Notes: a model not told the origin generated them from the letters alone. Counted from the stretch's first letter, positions 17,390 to 25,641 are shown. The stretch is DNA of 46,149 nucleotides from a bacterium (GCA_014360465.1 JACIXQ010000009.1:1-46149); one strand, 5' to 3'. Made by a program: numbers and translations.

Positions 17390-18720
17390 AGGATATAGAA
17401 TTAGCTCTACCTCTTCTCGCCGACATAGCCCACTCTGAGATCCTTCTTCTCAAACTTCGGGAAGGAAAGGAGATGGAGGTTATCGCTCATTCCAAACCTT
17501 CCACAGCTCCCTTTATCTATCGCCGTAGCAGGATGGGGGAACTCATTTCTCCCGATGTGGATTCTCTTCCCTTCCTCGCTTACCAAAAGGGCAGACTGGT
17601 GAAAGGGATGGAGGGTGAGATGGTGAGGGGAATACCTGTATGGAGGTGGGCTTCTCCCCTCTATTATGAAGGAAAGCTGATAGGGATTCTGGAAGTGGAG
17701 CAGAACCTTCTCCAGAGAAGGATGCGAAGCTCTCCAGCAAAGATATTGCGACAGATAGCCATTCTTCTCAATAGAACCTTTTTCCGCGGGCAGTTTGACG
17801 AGAAGGTTTTGATACAGATTTTGAAGCAGGGGGATGGGAAAGTCCTCAGGAAGGATGGTAAGATAATCTATGCTGACGAAAGGGCAAGGGCGATATATCG
17901 CAAACTTGGTATCCGCTCCCCCTCGCGGAGGCAATTCGTTGAGGAGGAATTGGAAGGGGCGATAAAATTGACCAGTAGGAGCAAGGGAATATACAACGAG
18001 CAGGAGATTCAATTCGGTTCAACGATAATCCTCAAGCGTGAAGCGGAACTTCTTGATTCATATTCCCTTTCCATTTTATGCGATATCTCGCTTCTCCGCC
18101 GCAGAATGCAGGAGAAGATGCTCCGCTCGGAAGTGATTCAGGAAATGCACCATCATATAAAGAACATCCTACAAACCATTATGAGTATGCTGAGGATGCA
18201 GATGCGAAGGTTGAACGATGAGGTTGCTCGTTCTGCCCTGGAGGATGCGATTAACAGGCTATCAAGCATAGCCACGGTTCATGATTTGCTTTCCGAGGAG
18301 GGAATTGCTGGGGTAGATTTCAGAGAGTTGGCGGAGAGGATTACCCAGTCAGCCAAGCGTGCCGCAGGAAAGCCGGAGGTAAATGTGCATCTTGAAGGGC
18401 TTTCCCCTCTTTTCCCACCCCAAGTGGTCAGTCTTATAGGATTGATTCTCAATGAGCTCGTGCAGAATGCCTTTCATCATGCATTTGAGGATGGAGGAAA
18501 TCTCTGGGTGAAGTTGGAGGAAAAGGATGATAAGCTGGTTTTGGAAGTCGTGGATGATGGAGTTGGTTTTAAGGAGGATATACCTTTTGGGCTTGGATTG
18601 TCCATAGTTAAGGGGCTGGCGGAGGAGCTCGGTGGCAGATTTGAGATAGAGGGGGGTAGGGGCACGAGAGCGAGAGTGCTATTGCCGAAGGAGGTGGCTA
18701 TATGGGAATTAGAATACTAA
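17365..18720 (+). CDS. Sensor histidine kinase, HisKA_2/PdtaS-like
   Basis: This is a soluble sensor kinase of 451 aa with no membrane segments. The N-terminal half (about 1-135) resembles a GAF-type sensor, and about 145-250 resembles a PAS-like domain. The HisKA_2 phosphoacceptor region reads MHHHIKNILQTIMSMLRMQM (about 260-280). The ATPase domain has the N box NELVQNAFHHAF (about 363), G1 VVDDGVGF and G2 GLGLSIV. This layout matches PdtaS of Mycobacterium and EutW, which phosphorylate ANTAR-type regulators. The next gene is exactly such a regulator and overlaps by 19 bases. The ligand sensed is unknown. GTG start within the previous gene. Confidence 0.92.
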   Translation: MERSREFIEDIELALPLLADIAHSEILLLKLREGKEMEVIAHSKPSTAPFIYRRSRMGELISPDVDSLPFLAYQKGRLVKGMEGEMVRGIPVWRWASPLYYEGKLIGILEVEQNLLQRRMRSSPAKILRQIAILLNRTFFRGQFDEKVLIQILKQGDGKVLRKDGKIIYADERARAIYRKLGIRSPSRRQFVEEELEGAIKLTSRSKGIYNEQEIQFGSTIILKREAELLDSYSLSILCDISLLRRRMQEKMLRSEVIQEMHHHIKNILQTIMSMLRMQMRRLNDEVARSALEDAINRLSSIATVHDLLSEEGIAGVDFRELAERITQSAKRAAGKPEVNVHLEGLSPLFPPQVVSLIGLILNELVQNAFHHAFEDGGNLWVKLEEKDDKLVLEVVDDGVGFKEDIPFGLGLSIVKGLAEELGGRFEIEGGRGTRARVLLPKEVAIWELEY

Positions 18721-19277
18721 TTGCTGATGATGAAGCGGTTGTGAGGATGGATTTACATGAGATGTTGGAGGAGAGCGGTTATGAGGTGGTGGGTGAGGCG
18801 AGTAATGGGAAAAGGGCGGTGGAGCTGGGTAAAGAGCTTAAGCCTGACCTTGCGATTCTGGACATAAGGATGCCCGAGATGAGCGGCTTGGAATGCGCCG
18901 AGATACTTATGGAGGAGGGTATCGCTACTTTGATTTTGACCGCTTATACTGATAGGGAATTTGTGGAAAGGGCAAAGGAGGCGGGGGTTCTTGCCTATCT
19001 TGTGAAGCCATTCACCAAGGAGAGCCTCGTTCCAGCTATAGAGATGGCAATGGCAAGGTTTAGGGAATTGCAGGAGCTGAGGAAGGAGGTATCCTCGCTT
19101 AAGGAGGCATTGGAGGCGAGGAAACTGGTCGAGAGGGCGAAGGGATTGTTGATGAAGCATTTGGGGATAAGTGAGGAGGACGCTTATCGGTATCTGCAAA
19201 AGCGGAGTATGGAATACCGCAAACCCCTTAAGGAGATTGCCCAGGCGATAATCATAGCATTGGAGATAAAGGAATAA
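18702..19277 (+). CDS. Response regulator with ANTAR RNA-binding domain (PdtaR/EutV-like)
   Basis: The 191-aa protein joins a receiver domain (ILIADDEAVVR; phospho-acceptor Asp in LAILDIRMPE at about residue 54; T in LILTAYT; K in YLVKPFT) to a coiled linker and a C-terminal ANTAR domain (LVERAKGLLMKHLGISEEDA, about 138-185). ANTAR domains bind tandem hairpins in nascent RNA and prevent termination. Phosphorylation by the upstream kinase should drive dimerisation. Targets are usually leaders of metabolic operons; I found no convincing twin-hairpin leader in this window. It ends 8 bases before the convergent tRNA-Ser. Confidence 0.95.
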   Translation: MGIRILIADDEAVVRMDLHEMLEESGYEVVGEASNGKRAVELGKELKPDLAILDIRMPEMSGLECAEILMEEGIATLILTAYTDREFVERAKEAGVLAYLVKPFTKESLVPAIEMAMARFRELQELRKEVSSLKEALEARKLVERAKGLLMKHLGISEEDAYRYLQKRSMEYRKPLKEIAQAIIIALEIKE

Positions 19278-19285
19278 CATTTATG

Positions 19286-19378
19286 TGGCGGAGAGGGTGG
19301 GATTTGAACCCACGGAGGGCTACTTAGACCCTCACTCGATTTCGAGTCGAGCGCCTTCGTCCACTCGGCCACCTCTCC
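19286..19378 (-). tRNA. tRNA-Ser (CGA)
   Basis: Read on the - strand, acceptor GGAGAGG pairs with CCTCTCC, discriminator G and an encoded CCA follow. The anticodon stem CTCGA/TCGAG presents loop CTCGAAA, anticodon CGA (codon UCG). The long variable arm is as expected for serine. It is the last gene of the tRNA operon and nearly identical to the GGA isoacceptor outside the anticodon and variable arm. Confidence 0.95.
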
Positions 19379-19387
19379 GTCTATTTA

Positions 19388-19462
19388 TGGCGCCCCCGGC
19401 AGGATTTGAACCCGCGATCCGGGCTCCGGAGGCCCGTGCCTTATCCACTTGGCCACGGGGGC
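19388..19462 (-). tRNA. tRNA-Arg (CCG)
   Basis: Acceptor GCCCCCG/CGGGGGC, discriminator G, encoded CCA. Anticodon stem CGGGC/GCCCG holds loop CTCCGGA with anticodon CCG (codon CGG). TTCAAAT T loop. It lies 7 bases downstream of the DUF3467 gene on the same strand. Confidence 0.95.
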
Positions 19463-19469
19463 GCCCCCT

Positions 19470-19742
19470 TCATTCTCTGATTATATCGCCCCCGATTATC
19501 GGTGGGAGCCTTATCTCTCCGAACTGCTCTTCATATTTTTGAATGTTATCTTGTAAAGCGAAGAGAAAACGCTTCGCATGTTGTGGCGTCAGATAGATTC
19601 TGACTTTCACCCTTGGTGGTATACCCGGACCTGTTTGGACAAAGTCAATTATAAACTCGCTATCGTTGTGGGTTATTATAGCCAAATTTGAGAAAATCCC
19701 CTCTAAGTTGGGAGGTATCTCTATCTTGACCTCTTTCTCCAA
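19470..19742 (-). CDS. DUF3467-family protein
   Basis: This small soluble protein of 90 aa shows the DUF3467 pattern: NLAIITHNDSEFIIDFV, GPGIPPRVKVRIYLTPQHAK (about residues 35-54), then RFLFALQDNIQKYEEQFGEI. The function of the family is not established. TTG 19742 is chosen because AAAGGAG sits eight bases before it; the longer frame upstream is merely the tRNA-Ser read through. The gene sits between tRNA-Ser(GGA) and tRNA-Arg(CCG) on the same strand, so it must be excised from a tRNA precursor or expressed together with it. Confidence 0.85.
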   Translation of the reverse strand: MEKEVKIEIPPNLEGIFSNLAIITHNDSEFIIDFVQTGPGIPPRVKVRIYLTPQHAKRFLFALQDNIQKYEEQFGEIRLPPIIGGDIIRE

Positions 19743-19758
19743 GTCTTTCACTCCTTTC

Positions 19759-19853
<95 letters not shown>

Positions 19854-19858
19854 GTTTA

Positions 19859-19935
19859 TGGCGCCCCGGGCAGGACTCGAACCTGCAGCCTTGACCTTAG
19901 GACGGTCCCGCTCTATCCTCTTGAGCTACCGGGGC
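19859..19935 (-). tRNA. tRNA-Arg (CCT)
   Basis: Acceptor GCCCCGG/CCGGGGC with discriminator G and encoded CCA. Anticodon loop GTCCTAA gives anticodon CCT (codon AGG). One G-A mismatch closes the outer end of the anticodon stem. Confidence 0.93.
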
Positions 19936-19941
19936 TCTTTC

Positions 19942-20019
19942 TGGCGCGCCCGACAGGATTTGAACCTGTAGCCTTTGGCTCCGCAGGCCAACGCTCTATC
20001 CAGGTTGAGCTACGGGCGC
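19942..20019 (-). tRNA. tRNA-Arg (GCG)
   Basis: Acceptor GCGCCCG/CGGGCGC, encoded CCA, T loop TTCAAAT. The anticodon stem TTGGC/GCCAA presents loop CTGCGGA, so the anticodon is GCG (codons CGC, CGU). Most bacteria use ACG (inosine-modified) for this box, so GCG is unusual. Confidence 0.93.
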
Positions 20020-20025
20020 CCATTT

Positions 20026-20123
<98 letters not shown>

Positions 20124-20144
20124 GCTCATATCATCCCTGTCAAT

Positions 20145-20172
20145 ATTATAACATTTCTGCCCCTTTTTGCAA
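20145..20172 (-). promoter_or_regulatory. Promoter of the tRNA/DUF3467 operon
   Basis: On the - strand, TTGCAA (20172-20167) is followed by a 16-base spacer and a perfect TATAAT (20150-20145). TG lies one base before the -10, an extended -10 arrangement. It is divergent from the rpmH promoter. Confidence 0.6.
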
Positions 20173-20195
20173 ATAAACAAATCCCATCCCTTCTC

Positions 20196-20222
20196 TTGAC
20201 AATTAACCTATCCTAATATAAA
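20196..20222 (+). promoter_or_regulatory. Promoter of the rpmH-rnpA-yidD-yidC-jag operon
   Basis: A perfect TTGACA (20196-20201) precedes a TAATATAAA tract. TATAAA at 20217-20222 lies 15 bases from the -35. The spacing is short but both elements are strong. An AAGGAAGGTGA ribosome-binding site follows before rpmH. Confidence 0.5.
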
Positions 20223-20268
20223 ATTATAAAAATCGGAGATAGAGATGCTCTAAAGGAAGGTGAATTCT

Positions 20269-20400
20269 ATGAAGTTGGCAAAGATAAAAAATAGGAAGAG
20301 AAAACGAACTCACGGTTTCCTCGCCAGGATGAGCACCAAAGGCGGCAGAAGGGTCCTTAAGCGAAGAAGGCTTAAGGGTCGCTGGAGGCTAACGGTTTGA
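20269..20400 (+). CDS. rpmH: Large ribosomal subunit protein bL34
   Basis: The 43-aa, strongly basic protein has the bL34 signature: [20 protein letters not shown] then [10 protein letters not shown]. It is near the usual 44-47 aa. bL34 binds 23S rRNA near the exit-tunnel side of the large subunit. The gene opens the classic rpmH-rnpA-yidD-yidC-jag order, and its stop overlaps the rnpA start. AAGGAAGGTGA supports the ATG. Confidence 0.97.
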   Translation: MKLAKIKNRKRKRTHGFLARMSTKGGRRVLKRRRLKGRWRLTV

Positions 20401-20747
20401 CGCTCCCAAGAGAGAATCGCTTGCTCCATACCAATGAGATAAAAGAGGTTTTTGAAAAAGGTAAACGCAAACGGGGGAGATTCCTCTCCATCTATTGCCT
20501 CCCCCGTGAGGATGGCGAATATAAAATAGCGGTGATAGTGAGAAAGAGGAAGAGAGCGATAGAGAGAAATCGCCTGAGAAGGTTGATAAAGGAAGCCTAT
20601 CGCCTCCTTCTTCCGCGTTTCTCTAAGGGTCATCATATCGTCGTTCTTCCTCTTACGGGAGCGGTAGATAATTTGCTTAATGCCAAAATGCAGGATATAA
20701 AAGAAGAAATGGAAAAAATTTTGAAAAGAAGCGGGGTTCTCCGATGA
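20397..20747 (+). CDS. rnpA: Ribonuclease P protein component
   Basis: The 116-aa basic protein aids the RNase P RNA in cutting 5' leaders from tRNA precursors. It begins [20 protein letters not shown] and carries the RnpA signature [18 protein letters not shown] (about residues 50-67). TTG 20397 overlaps the rpmH stop, so translation is probably coupled. The stop overlaps the yidD ATG. Confidence 0.96.
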   Translation: MTLPRENRLLHTNEIKEVFEKGKRKRGRFLSIYCLPREDGEYKIAVIVRKRKRAIERNRLRRLIKEAYRLLLPRFSKGHHIVVLPLTGAVDNLLNAKMQDIKEEMEKILKRSGVLR

Positions 20748-20962
20748 CTGCCTTTCCCAGAAAGGTTCTCATAGCTTTCATTCGCCTATATCAAATCCTC
20801 ACAAGACACCTACCACCTACCTGTCGTTTCGTCCCCTCCTGCTCCAACTATGCTTTGGAAGCGATTGAAAAACACGGAATTTTCAAAGGGTTGTTCCTAT
20901 CGCTTAAACGGATACTCCGCTGCCACCCGTTTAACCCCGGAGGCTATGACCCAGTGCCTTAA
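20744..20962 (+). CDS. yidD: Membrane protein insertion efficiency factor YidD
   Basis: The 72-aa protein shows the YidD pattern: an amphipathic start, [18 protein letters not shown] with conserved cysteines, and a [12 protein letters not shown] end. YidD associates with the inner membrane and helps YidC-dependent insertion. It overlaps rnpA by 4 bases (ATGA) and lies 11 bases before yidC. Confidence 0.96.
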   Translation: MTAFPRKVLIAFIRLYQILTRHLPPTCRFVPSCSNYALEAIEKHGIFKGLFLSLKRILRCHPFNPGGYDPVP

Positions 20963-20973
20963 GGAGAAATAAT

Positions 20974-22044
20974 ATGGCTAAAAGACAAAGCACGCTGGCA
21001 TCCCTTATATTCCTCCTATTGATGACGGGTATTTTCCTCCTACCCTGGCTTTTCTACCGTCCCAAACCACCACCTCCCGTGCCCGAGGAGAAAGTGGCGG
21101 AGATGTTCAAAAAAGCAGAGGAGTTAGAGAAGGATAAAACGGGGCTCCGACTTAACGATGCGATAAATATCTACGAGGAAATAGTTAAAAAATATCCTTT
21201 AAGCGAGAAAGCCCCCTATGCCATACTCAAATTGGGGGAGATATATGAGAAAAAATTAATGGATACGAAGAAGGCAAGTGCCTATTACACCCGCCTGGAG
21301 CAAGCTCCCTATCGCGATAAACTGCTGGAGATAGAGGAAAACGGGCAGAAAATCGTCCTACCCGCAAACGAGGTAGCCCTGCGTAAATTGGACGAGATTA
21401 ATAGGGATGCTGTTCTCTACAAATTTATGGATTTTCTCGTCCGGCTTTTGGGCAAAAATCCCTCCTATAGCTATGTCCTTGTCCTGGTTCTTCTTGTCAT
21501 TTTGGTGAGGCTTCCCCTCCTCCCCATAACAAACGCCCAATTCAGATATATGAAAAAGATGCAGGAAATCCAACCACTCCTCCTGGAGGTTCAGAGAAAA
21601 TACAGAAATGACCCAAGAAAACTGCAGAAGGAAACAGCCCGCATCTTCCGAGAGGAGAAGGTTAATCCCTTCGGAGGATGTCTTCTTTCCATCATCCAAT
21701 TCCCCATCTTCTTCGTTCCCTATTTTATGATTCGTCTCTATGCCTATCAATTCAACAAGGTTGGTTTCCTCTGGATTAAGAGCCTTGCCCAGCCGGATAT
21801 TCCCCTTTTCATTATTTATGTAATCAGTCTTTTCGTCTCTATGTGGCTTACCTCTCCCTCCGACCCTCAACAGAAGCAACAGAGTATGATGATGTCAATA
21901 ATGATGTTGTTCTTCTTCATAATGTTCTTCCGGTTTTTGCCTTCCGCTTTTATCTTCTATTGGCTTCTCCTTAACATAGCAACAACCATCCAACAATGGA
22001 TTATTACGAGAAAACCAAAGACAATTCCCCAGAAGGTGAGTTGA
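20974..22044 (+). CDS. yidC: Membrane protein insertase YidC with TPR-like extracytoplasmic segment
   Basis: YidC inserts proteins into the cytoplasmic membrane alone or with SecYEG. The 356-aa protein has TM1 (about 9-27), then about 100 residues resembling TPR helices (DAINIYEEIVKKYPLSEKAP then YAILKLGEIYEKK), then the conserved core from about 155 with TM segments, the cytoplasmic hairpin QPLLLEVQRKYRNDPRKLQ and NPFGGCLLSIIQFPIFFVPY. The Gram-negative P1 beta-sandwich is absent. Gram-positive YidC usually lacks any such domain. Ribosome-binding site is AAGGAG. Confidence 0.95.
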   Translation: MAKRQSTLASLIFLLLMTGIFLLPWLFYRPKPPPPVPEEKVAEMFKKAEELEKDKTGLRLNDAINIYEEIVKKYPLSEKAPYAILKLGEIYEKKLMDTKKASAYYTRLEQAPYRDKLLEIEENGQKIVLPANEVALRKLDEINRDAVLYKFMDFLVRLLGKNPSYSYVLVLVLLVILVRLPLLPITNAQFRYMKKMQEIQPLLLEVQRKYRNDPRKLQKETARIFREEKVNPFGGCLLSIIQFPIFFVPYFMIRLYAYQFNKVGFLWIKSLAQPDIPLFIIYVISLFVSMWLTSPSDPQQKQQSMMMSIMMLFFFIMFFRFLPSAFIFYWLLLNIATTIQQWIITRKPKTIPQKVS

Positions 22045-22045
22045 G

Positions 22046-22666
22046 ATGAAGAGCGTTGAGGCGAGTGGTAAAACCGTAGAAGAAGCGATTGAAAAGGCGC
22101 TCCAAGAATTGGGGGCAAAAAGGGAAGAGGTTGAGGTGGAGATCCTTCAACAGCCGAAGTTGGGTGGCTTGATTGGGCAGGCTAAAGTGAGGGTTACCTT
22201 AAAGCAGAGGCTTGGAGAAAAGGCGAAGGAAATAATTAAAGAGATAATGAATGGAATGGGGATAAGGGGTGAGGTGGCGGTAAGGGAAAGGGAGGAACTC
22301 ATAGAGGTGGAGGTAGCGGTGCAGGAGGATGGGGCAATTCTCATCGGTAGGAATGGAAGCACACTTCTCGCAATCCAAACCCTTCTCAACGCAATAATAA
22401 ATAAGGGGCAGGAGAAACAGAAAAAGGTAAAGCTGGACATAAACGATTATATGAGAAGAAGGGAGGAGAAACTGAGGGATTTGGCGTTGAGGGCTGCGCG
22501 AGAGGTCAGGTTGACAAGGAGACCGAAAGTGTTGGAATCATTAAATCCCGCCGAACGGAAGATCATCCACAACACCCTCAAGGATGACCCCTATGTCTAT
22601 ACTTATAGCGAGGGTGAGGAGCCAAACCGCAAGTTGATAATCGCCCCGAAGGAAAGTAAAACATAA
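22046..22666 (+). CDS. jag: RNA-binding protein Jag/KhpB
   Basis: The 206-aa protein has the three-part Jag layout: Jag_N (MKSVEASGKTVEEAIEKAL, about 1-52), a KH domain (about 75-150, with DGAILIGRNGSTLLAIQTLL) and R3H (about 150-205, with LNPAERKIIHNTLKDDPYVY). It binds RNA, often with KhpA, and is linked to cell-envelope control in Gram-positives. It directly follows yidC, as in many genomes, and is the last gene before the terminator. Confidence 0.95.
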   Translation: MKSVEASGKTVEEAIEKALQELGAKREEVEVEILQQPKLGGLIGQAKVRVTLKQRLGEKAKEIIKEIMNGMGIRGEVAVREREELIEVEVAVQEDGAILIGRNGSTLLAIQTLLNAIINKGQEKQKKVKLDINDYMRRREEKLRDLALRAAREVRLTRRPKVLESLNPAERKIIHNTLKDDPYVYTYSEGEEPNRKLIIAPKESKT

Positions 22667-22685
22667 TTTATGCTTTCTCGCTCCT

Positions 22686-22720
22686 GCGGGGGCTATTAAG
22701 AGCCCTCGCAACTCCTTTTC
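22686..22720 (+). terminator. Intrinsic terminator after jag
   Basis: A 9-bp stem GCGGGGGCT/AGCCCTCGC (one G-U pair) with a 6-base loop (22695-22700) is followed by a T-rich tail (CCTTTTCTTT). It lies between the convergent jag and brxF-like genes. Confidence 0.75.
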
Positions 22721-22740
22721 TTTGTAAATGAAGCGGAATC

Positions 22741-23247
22741 TTACGGGTCTGTGTTAAGGTCTAAAAGTCTCCCTTTCCAGTCGCTCGCTCCGCCGAGGTC
22801 GTATTCATCATCACAAAAGTATATCCTTCCCGCCACTATATACCCTCCAATCCCTATTATCGCCTTCTTGCCCTTCTCTATCGTGCATTCCTCCTCTGCT
22901 ATCCTGATGAAATTAATCCGGGGATAATTGTAGAAAATCTCCACTTTATCTATGATGATGAAATCTCCTGTAGCGAGCTGGCGGAATAGTTGTCTCCAGC
23001 CCTCTTCAAGCAAATCCCGCCACATATATCTCGGGGCGTTTCTCACCTTTACATATTTAGCAAGATGGAGATTGGCATTTACGACATTCTTCCCCATCTC
23101 GCTGGCGAGATTTCTCAGGGCGCTCGTTTTTCCCGTTCCCCACTTCCCCAAGAGGAGGAAAACAGCCCGTCTATGGAGGGATGATTTGAGGAAAGCCCTC
23201 ATTGCCTCAACCGCAGAATCCCTTCTCTCCAAGAAATCCTTAGGCAT
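22741..23247 (-). CDS. brxF: BrxF-like small P-loop ATPase
   Basis: The 168-aa single-domain P-loop protein has Walker A LGKWGTGKTSALRNLA (about residues 31-46), then VVNANLHLAKYV and a Walker-B-like FIIIDKVEIFYNY (about 95-107), in which Lys follows the Asp. This order and size match BrxF, the small ATPase of BREX type 3, whose homologues carry a DNIEILF-like Walker B. It overlaps the upstream methyltransferase stop by 8 bases, so the two are translated as a pair. The family call is from pattern memory, not an alignment. A generic AAA/KAP-type ATPase is the alternative. Confidence 0.6.
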   Translation of the reverse strand: MPKDFLERRDSAVEAMRAFLKSSLHRRAVFLLLGKWGTGKTSALRNLASEMGKNVVNANLHLAKYVKVRNAPRYMWRDLLEEGWRQLFRQLATGDFIIIDKVEIFYNYPRINFIRIAEEECTIEKGKKAIIGIGGYIVAGRIYFCDDEYDLGGASDWKGRLLDLNTDP

Positions 23248-25564
23248 TGTTTTTTATCTCTTCTTCTGCCATTTCCAGAAGGTTGCGAGCCTTGTAAGGT
23301 GTATTTGACCAAAGCCCTTTTCTCCTCAAAATCTCCTTCACCTCCACCATCCACCAATAACTACCCCTCCTATACCATTCCTTCAAACCCTGCACCATAA
23401 TCTCTTCGGGAGGTAAGTTTTTCTCCTCGCCCGCTTTGAATTTTCGCCACCAACTTTCAAATTTTTTCACCTGCTTCAATCTTTTTATCTTCTCCCATTC
23501 ATCAAGTTCCTCCTCCGTTGGTGCCCGCCATTTCCCTTCCTCATTAACGAAGTTCTCATCAAGCAAATCCTCCAGGCTCCGCTTGAGCTTCGTTGAGCCG
23601 AGAGCCTGCAGGAAAAGGGGATGGATCTCGCTGTAGCTTTTCGGTTCCTGGAGGAGTTTCATCAACCAGTTGAGGGCGGATGTTTCATCGGTGATGGTGG
23701 CGAATTCTCCTGAAAGAGAACCTTGTGCCATTTTGGGAAACTGCCCGGGGAGGAAATAATAGCCATCTATTTCCTGGAAATATTCTTTCAATAGATTGAG
23801 GAAACTTTCTCCAAAATCCTTCAAGCCCTTTCTAACCAGCTCAGCAAGCGATATCCCCTGAGATAAGCACCAGCCGATGAATTCGCTGTGAAGCCTTCTC
23901 GCTTCCCTTTCCTCGTTCTTCGTCACTGGTAATTTTCTCAATCTTTCCTCAAGCCAGTCAATAACTTCGTCAATTTCTATTCTTTTCTCCACTTCCTTCT
24001 TGATATGATTGCTTATCCCCGGCTTATAGGCATGGACGAGGACATCGTAGCCAACTGCTCCATCAGTTGTCACCTGTTTGAAAGTCCTCTGCATCTTATC
24101 AAAGACGCCTATATAGGATATCTCAAAGCCGGTGTTCTTGAGGGCGGTCTGTATGGCGTTCCAAATCTCCGTGCGTGAATTATGGAATGTCAGGGAAAGG
24201 AATCTTCCTGGCTTCAGGACGCGAAATACCTCTTTGAAGGCTTTCTCCATCAATTCCTGGTATTCTTTAACTCCTTTTTTCTGGAAGGGGTTAATGATGG
24301 CTTCTTCCTCAATTTTGGTGAAATGCCCGAGCCAGGCTTCCCAGACGAAGTTGAGCTCTGAATAATTTATGTTGGCGCCATATGGTGGGTCGGTGAAACA
24401 GTAATCAATTGAGCTATCGGGAATGCGTGACAAATCCGTCGCCGATTGGGTGGAGATGATGACAGTACCTTTGGGGCTACTCGAATTAAAACTCTCACTA
24501 ATGCTTTTTGATTTTCGGGAAAAAATATATTCCAAATTCCATTCTGTTTGAAGACTTGGAACATATAATGTGCCGTGGAGTATTTTCTTAGCCCAATCTG
24601 TTGCATGGTATCGAGTAGCCTTGCTTCCCATCATTATGGAAAAGGATGTTATAATAAATTTTAACTTATCCTCCACCCCTTTTGAGAAAGCACCTGCCTC
24701 TTCCCAGAGCCTGGCGAGGGCCCAGAGATTTCGCTTCGTGAAGAATTGGTCAACCCGTCTGATACCCCTCGCCATGGGTTGGCGGGTATTGTATCCCATC
24801 GGGAATTCATTTCTCGGATACCAATAAGGGATTTCCCTTTCCTCTATCTCCTCAAGTCTCTTCAAATCAAATTCATCAACCTCGTCCTCTCTCCTCCCAC
24901 AGCGTGGGCATTTGTAATTCACACTAACGGGTTCAGTCCTCACTAATACAGCTCTCTGCTTGTTCAGCTCTACTGAACAGCGAGGGCATTCCCAGCTTTT
25001 CAGGACCTCCGCACCCCTCACAGCAACATCCCAGAATCGCATCTCCGTTTCGCAGATTGGGCACCTATAGACATCGCTCCAGATTGTGTAGATTATCTGA
25101 GCGCTATCCCCGCATCTCCTACATTTAGTCTCATAGAGCCACTCCATCTCCTCCCTTACCCTCTCCCTTATCTCGGATACCGCCTTTTTGAATTCCTCGG
25201 GATTGATGGGAGTCGTGTAATTCTTCGCAATGAAGGTTGCGGAGGGAGAGAGGTCTATGAGGATGGCGTTGCGACCAGTCAAGAGGGCGGCAACGCCCGT
25301 CATTCCCGAGCCACAGAAGGGGTCAAGGACGATGTCGCCGGGGGAGGTGAAATGCTCAATGAGTTTGGCTATCCCCTTAGGAGGAACCTTCGTCCAATAC
25401 ATATGGACATTGTAGATTGGGTCGTTCTTGCCCGATTTTATGTCCTCCATATAAATGGAGGGGTTATAGGAATCTGTCTCAGGGTTATAGGGTTTGCCAA
25501 ACTCCCGAACGAAATCGGCTAAATATGGATTCTCATCCCAAGAAAATAGCTTTTCCTTTTCCAT
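23240..25564 (-). CDS. Zn-ribbon adenine-type DNA methyltransferase (PglXI-like)
   Basis: This is an amino-methyltransferase of 774 aa. SAM motif I VLDPFCGSGMTGVAAL lies near residue 78 and catalytic motif IV CFTDPPYGAN near 390. Between them are two CxxC pairs (CRRC...CPIC and CPRC...CPRC, about 145-225) forming zinc ribbons. This fits COG1743-type adenine methylases, which serve as PglXI in BREX type 3. The C-terminal 300 residues are helical, possibly for target recognition or complex formation. Start is uncertain: ATG 25564 (MEKEKLFSW) begins the conserved-looking part, while ATG 25657 follows a GGAGGAG that belongs to the adjoining repeat. It is the first gene of a pair with the BrxF-like ATPase. 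Confidence 0.85.
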   Translation of the reverse strand: MEKEKLFSWDENPYLADFVREFGKPYNPETDSYNPSIYMEDIKSGKNDPIYNVHMYWTKVPPKGIAKLIEHFTSPGDIVLDPFCGSGMTGVAALLTGRNAILIDLSPSATFIAKNYTTPINPEEFKKAVSEIRERVREEMEWLYETKCRRCGDSAQIIYTIWSDVYRCPICETEMRFWDVAVRGAEVLKSWECPRCSVELNKQRAVLVRTEPVSVNYKCPRCGRREDEVDEFDLKRLEEIEEREIPYWYPRNEFPMGYNTRQPMARGIRRVDQFFTKRNLWALARLWEEAGAFSKGVEDKLKFIITSFSIMMGSKATRYHATDWAKKILHGTLYVPSLQTEWNLEYIFSRKSKSISESFNSSSPKGTVIISTQSATDLSRIPDSSIDYCFTDPPYGANINYSELNFVWEAWLGHFTKIEEEAIINPFQKKGVKEYQELMEKAFKEVFRVLKPGRFLSLTFHNSRTEIWNAIQTALKNTGFEISYIGVFDKMQRTFKQVTTDGAVGYDVLVHAYKPGISNHIKKEVEKRIEIDEVIDWLEERLRKLPVTKNEEREARRLHSEFIGWCLSQGISLAELVRKGLKDFGESFLNLLKEYFQEIDGYYFLPGQFPKMAQGSLSGEFATITDETSALNWLMKLLQEPKSYSEIHPLFLQALGSTKLKRSLEDLLDENFVNEEGKWRAPTEEELDEWEKIKRLKQVKKFESWWRKFKAGEEKNLPPEEIMVQGLKEWYRRGSYWWMVEVKEILRRKGLWSNTPYKARNLLEMAEEEIKNNA

Positions 25565-25641
25565 TTTCACTTTATGGTATTTTACGATAATTTTATTCCC
25601 TTTGTCCATTATTTTTGACTGGTCGTTGTGTTTTATAGAAA

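Noticed and set aside
20124-20268. Replication origin next to rpmH
   Set aside because: The A+T-rich gap carries two promoters but no clear DnaA boxes (TTATCCACA), and dnaA is not adjacent.
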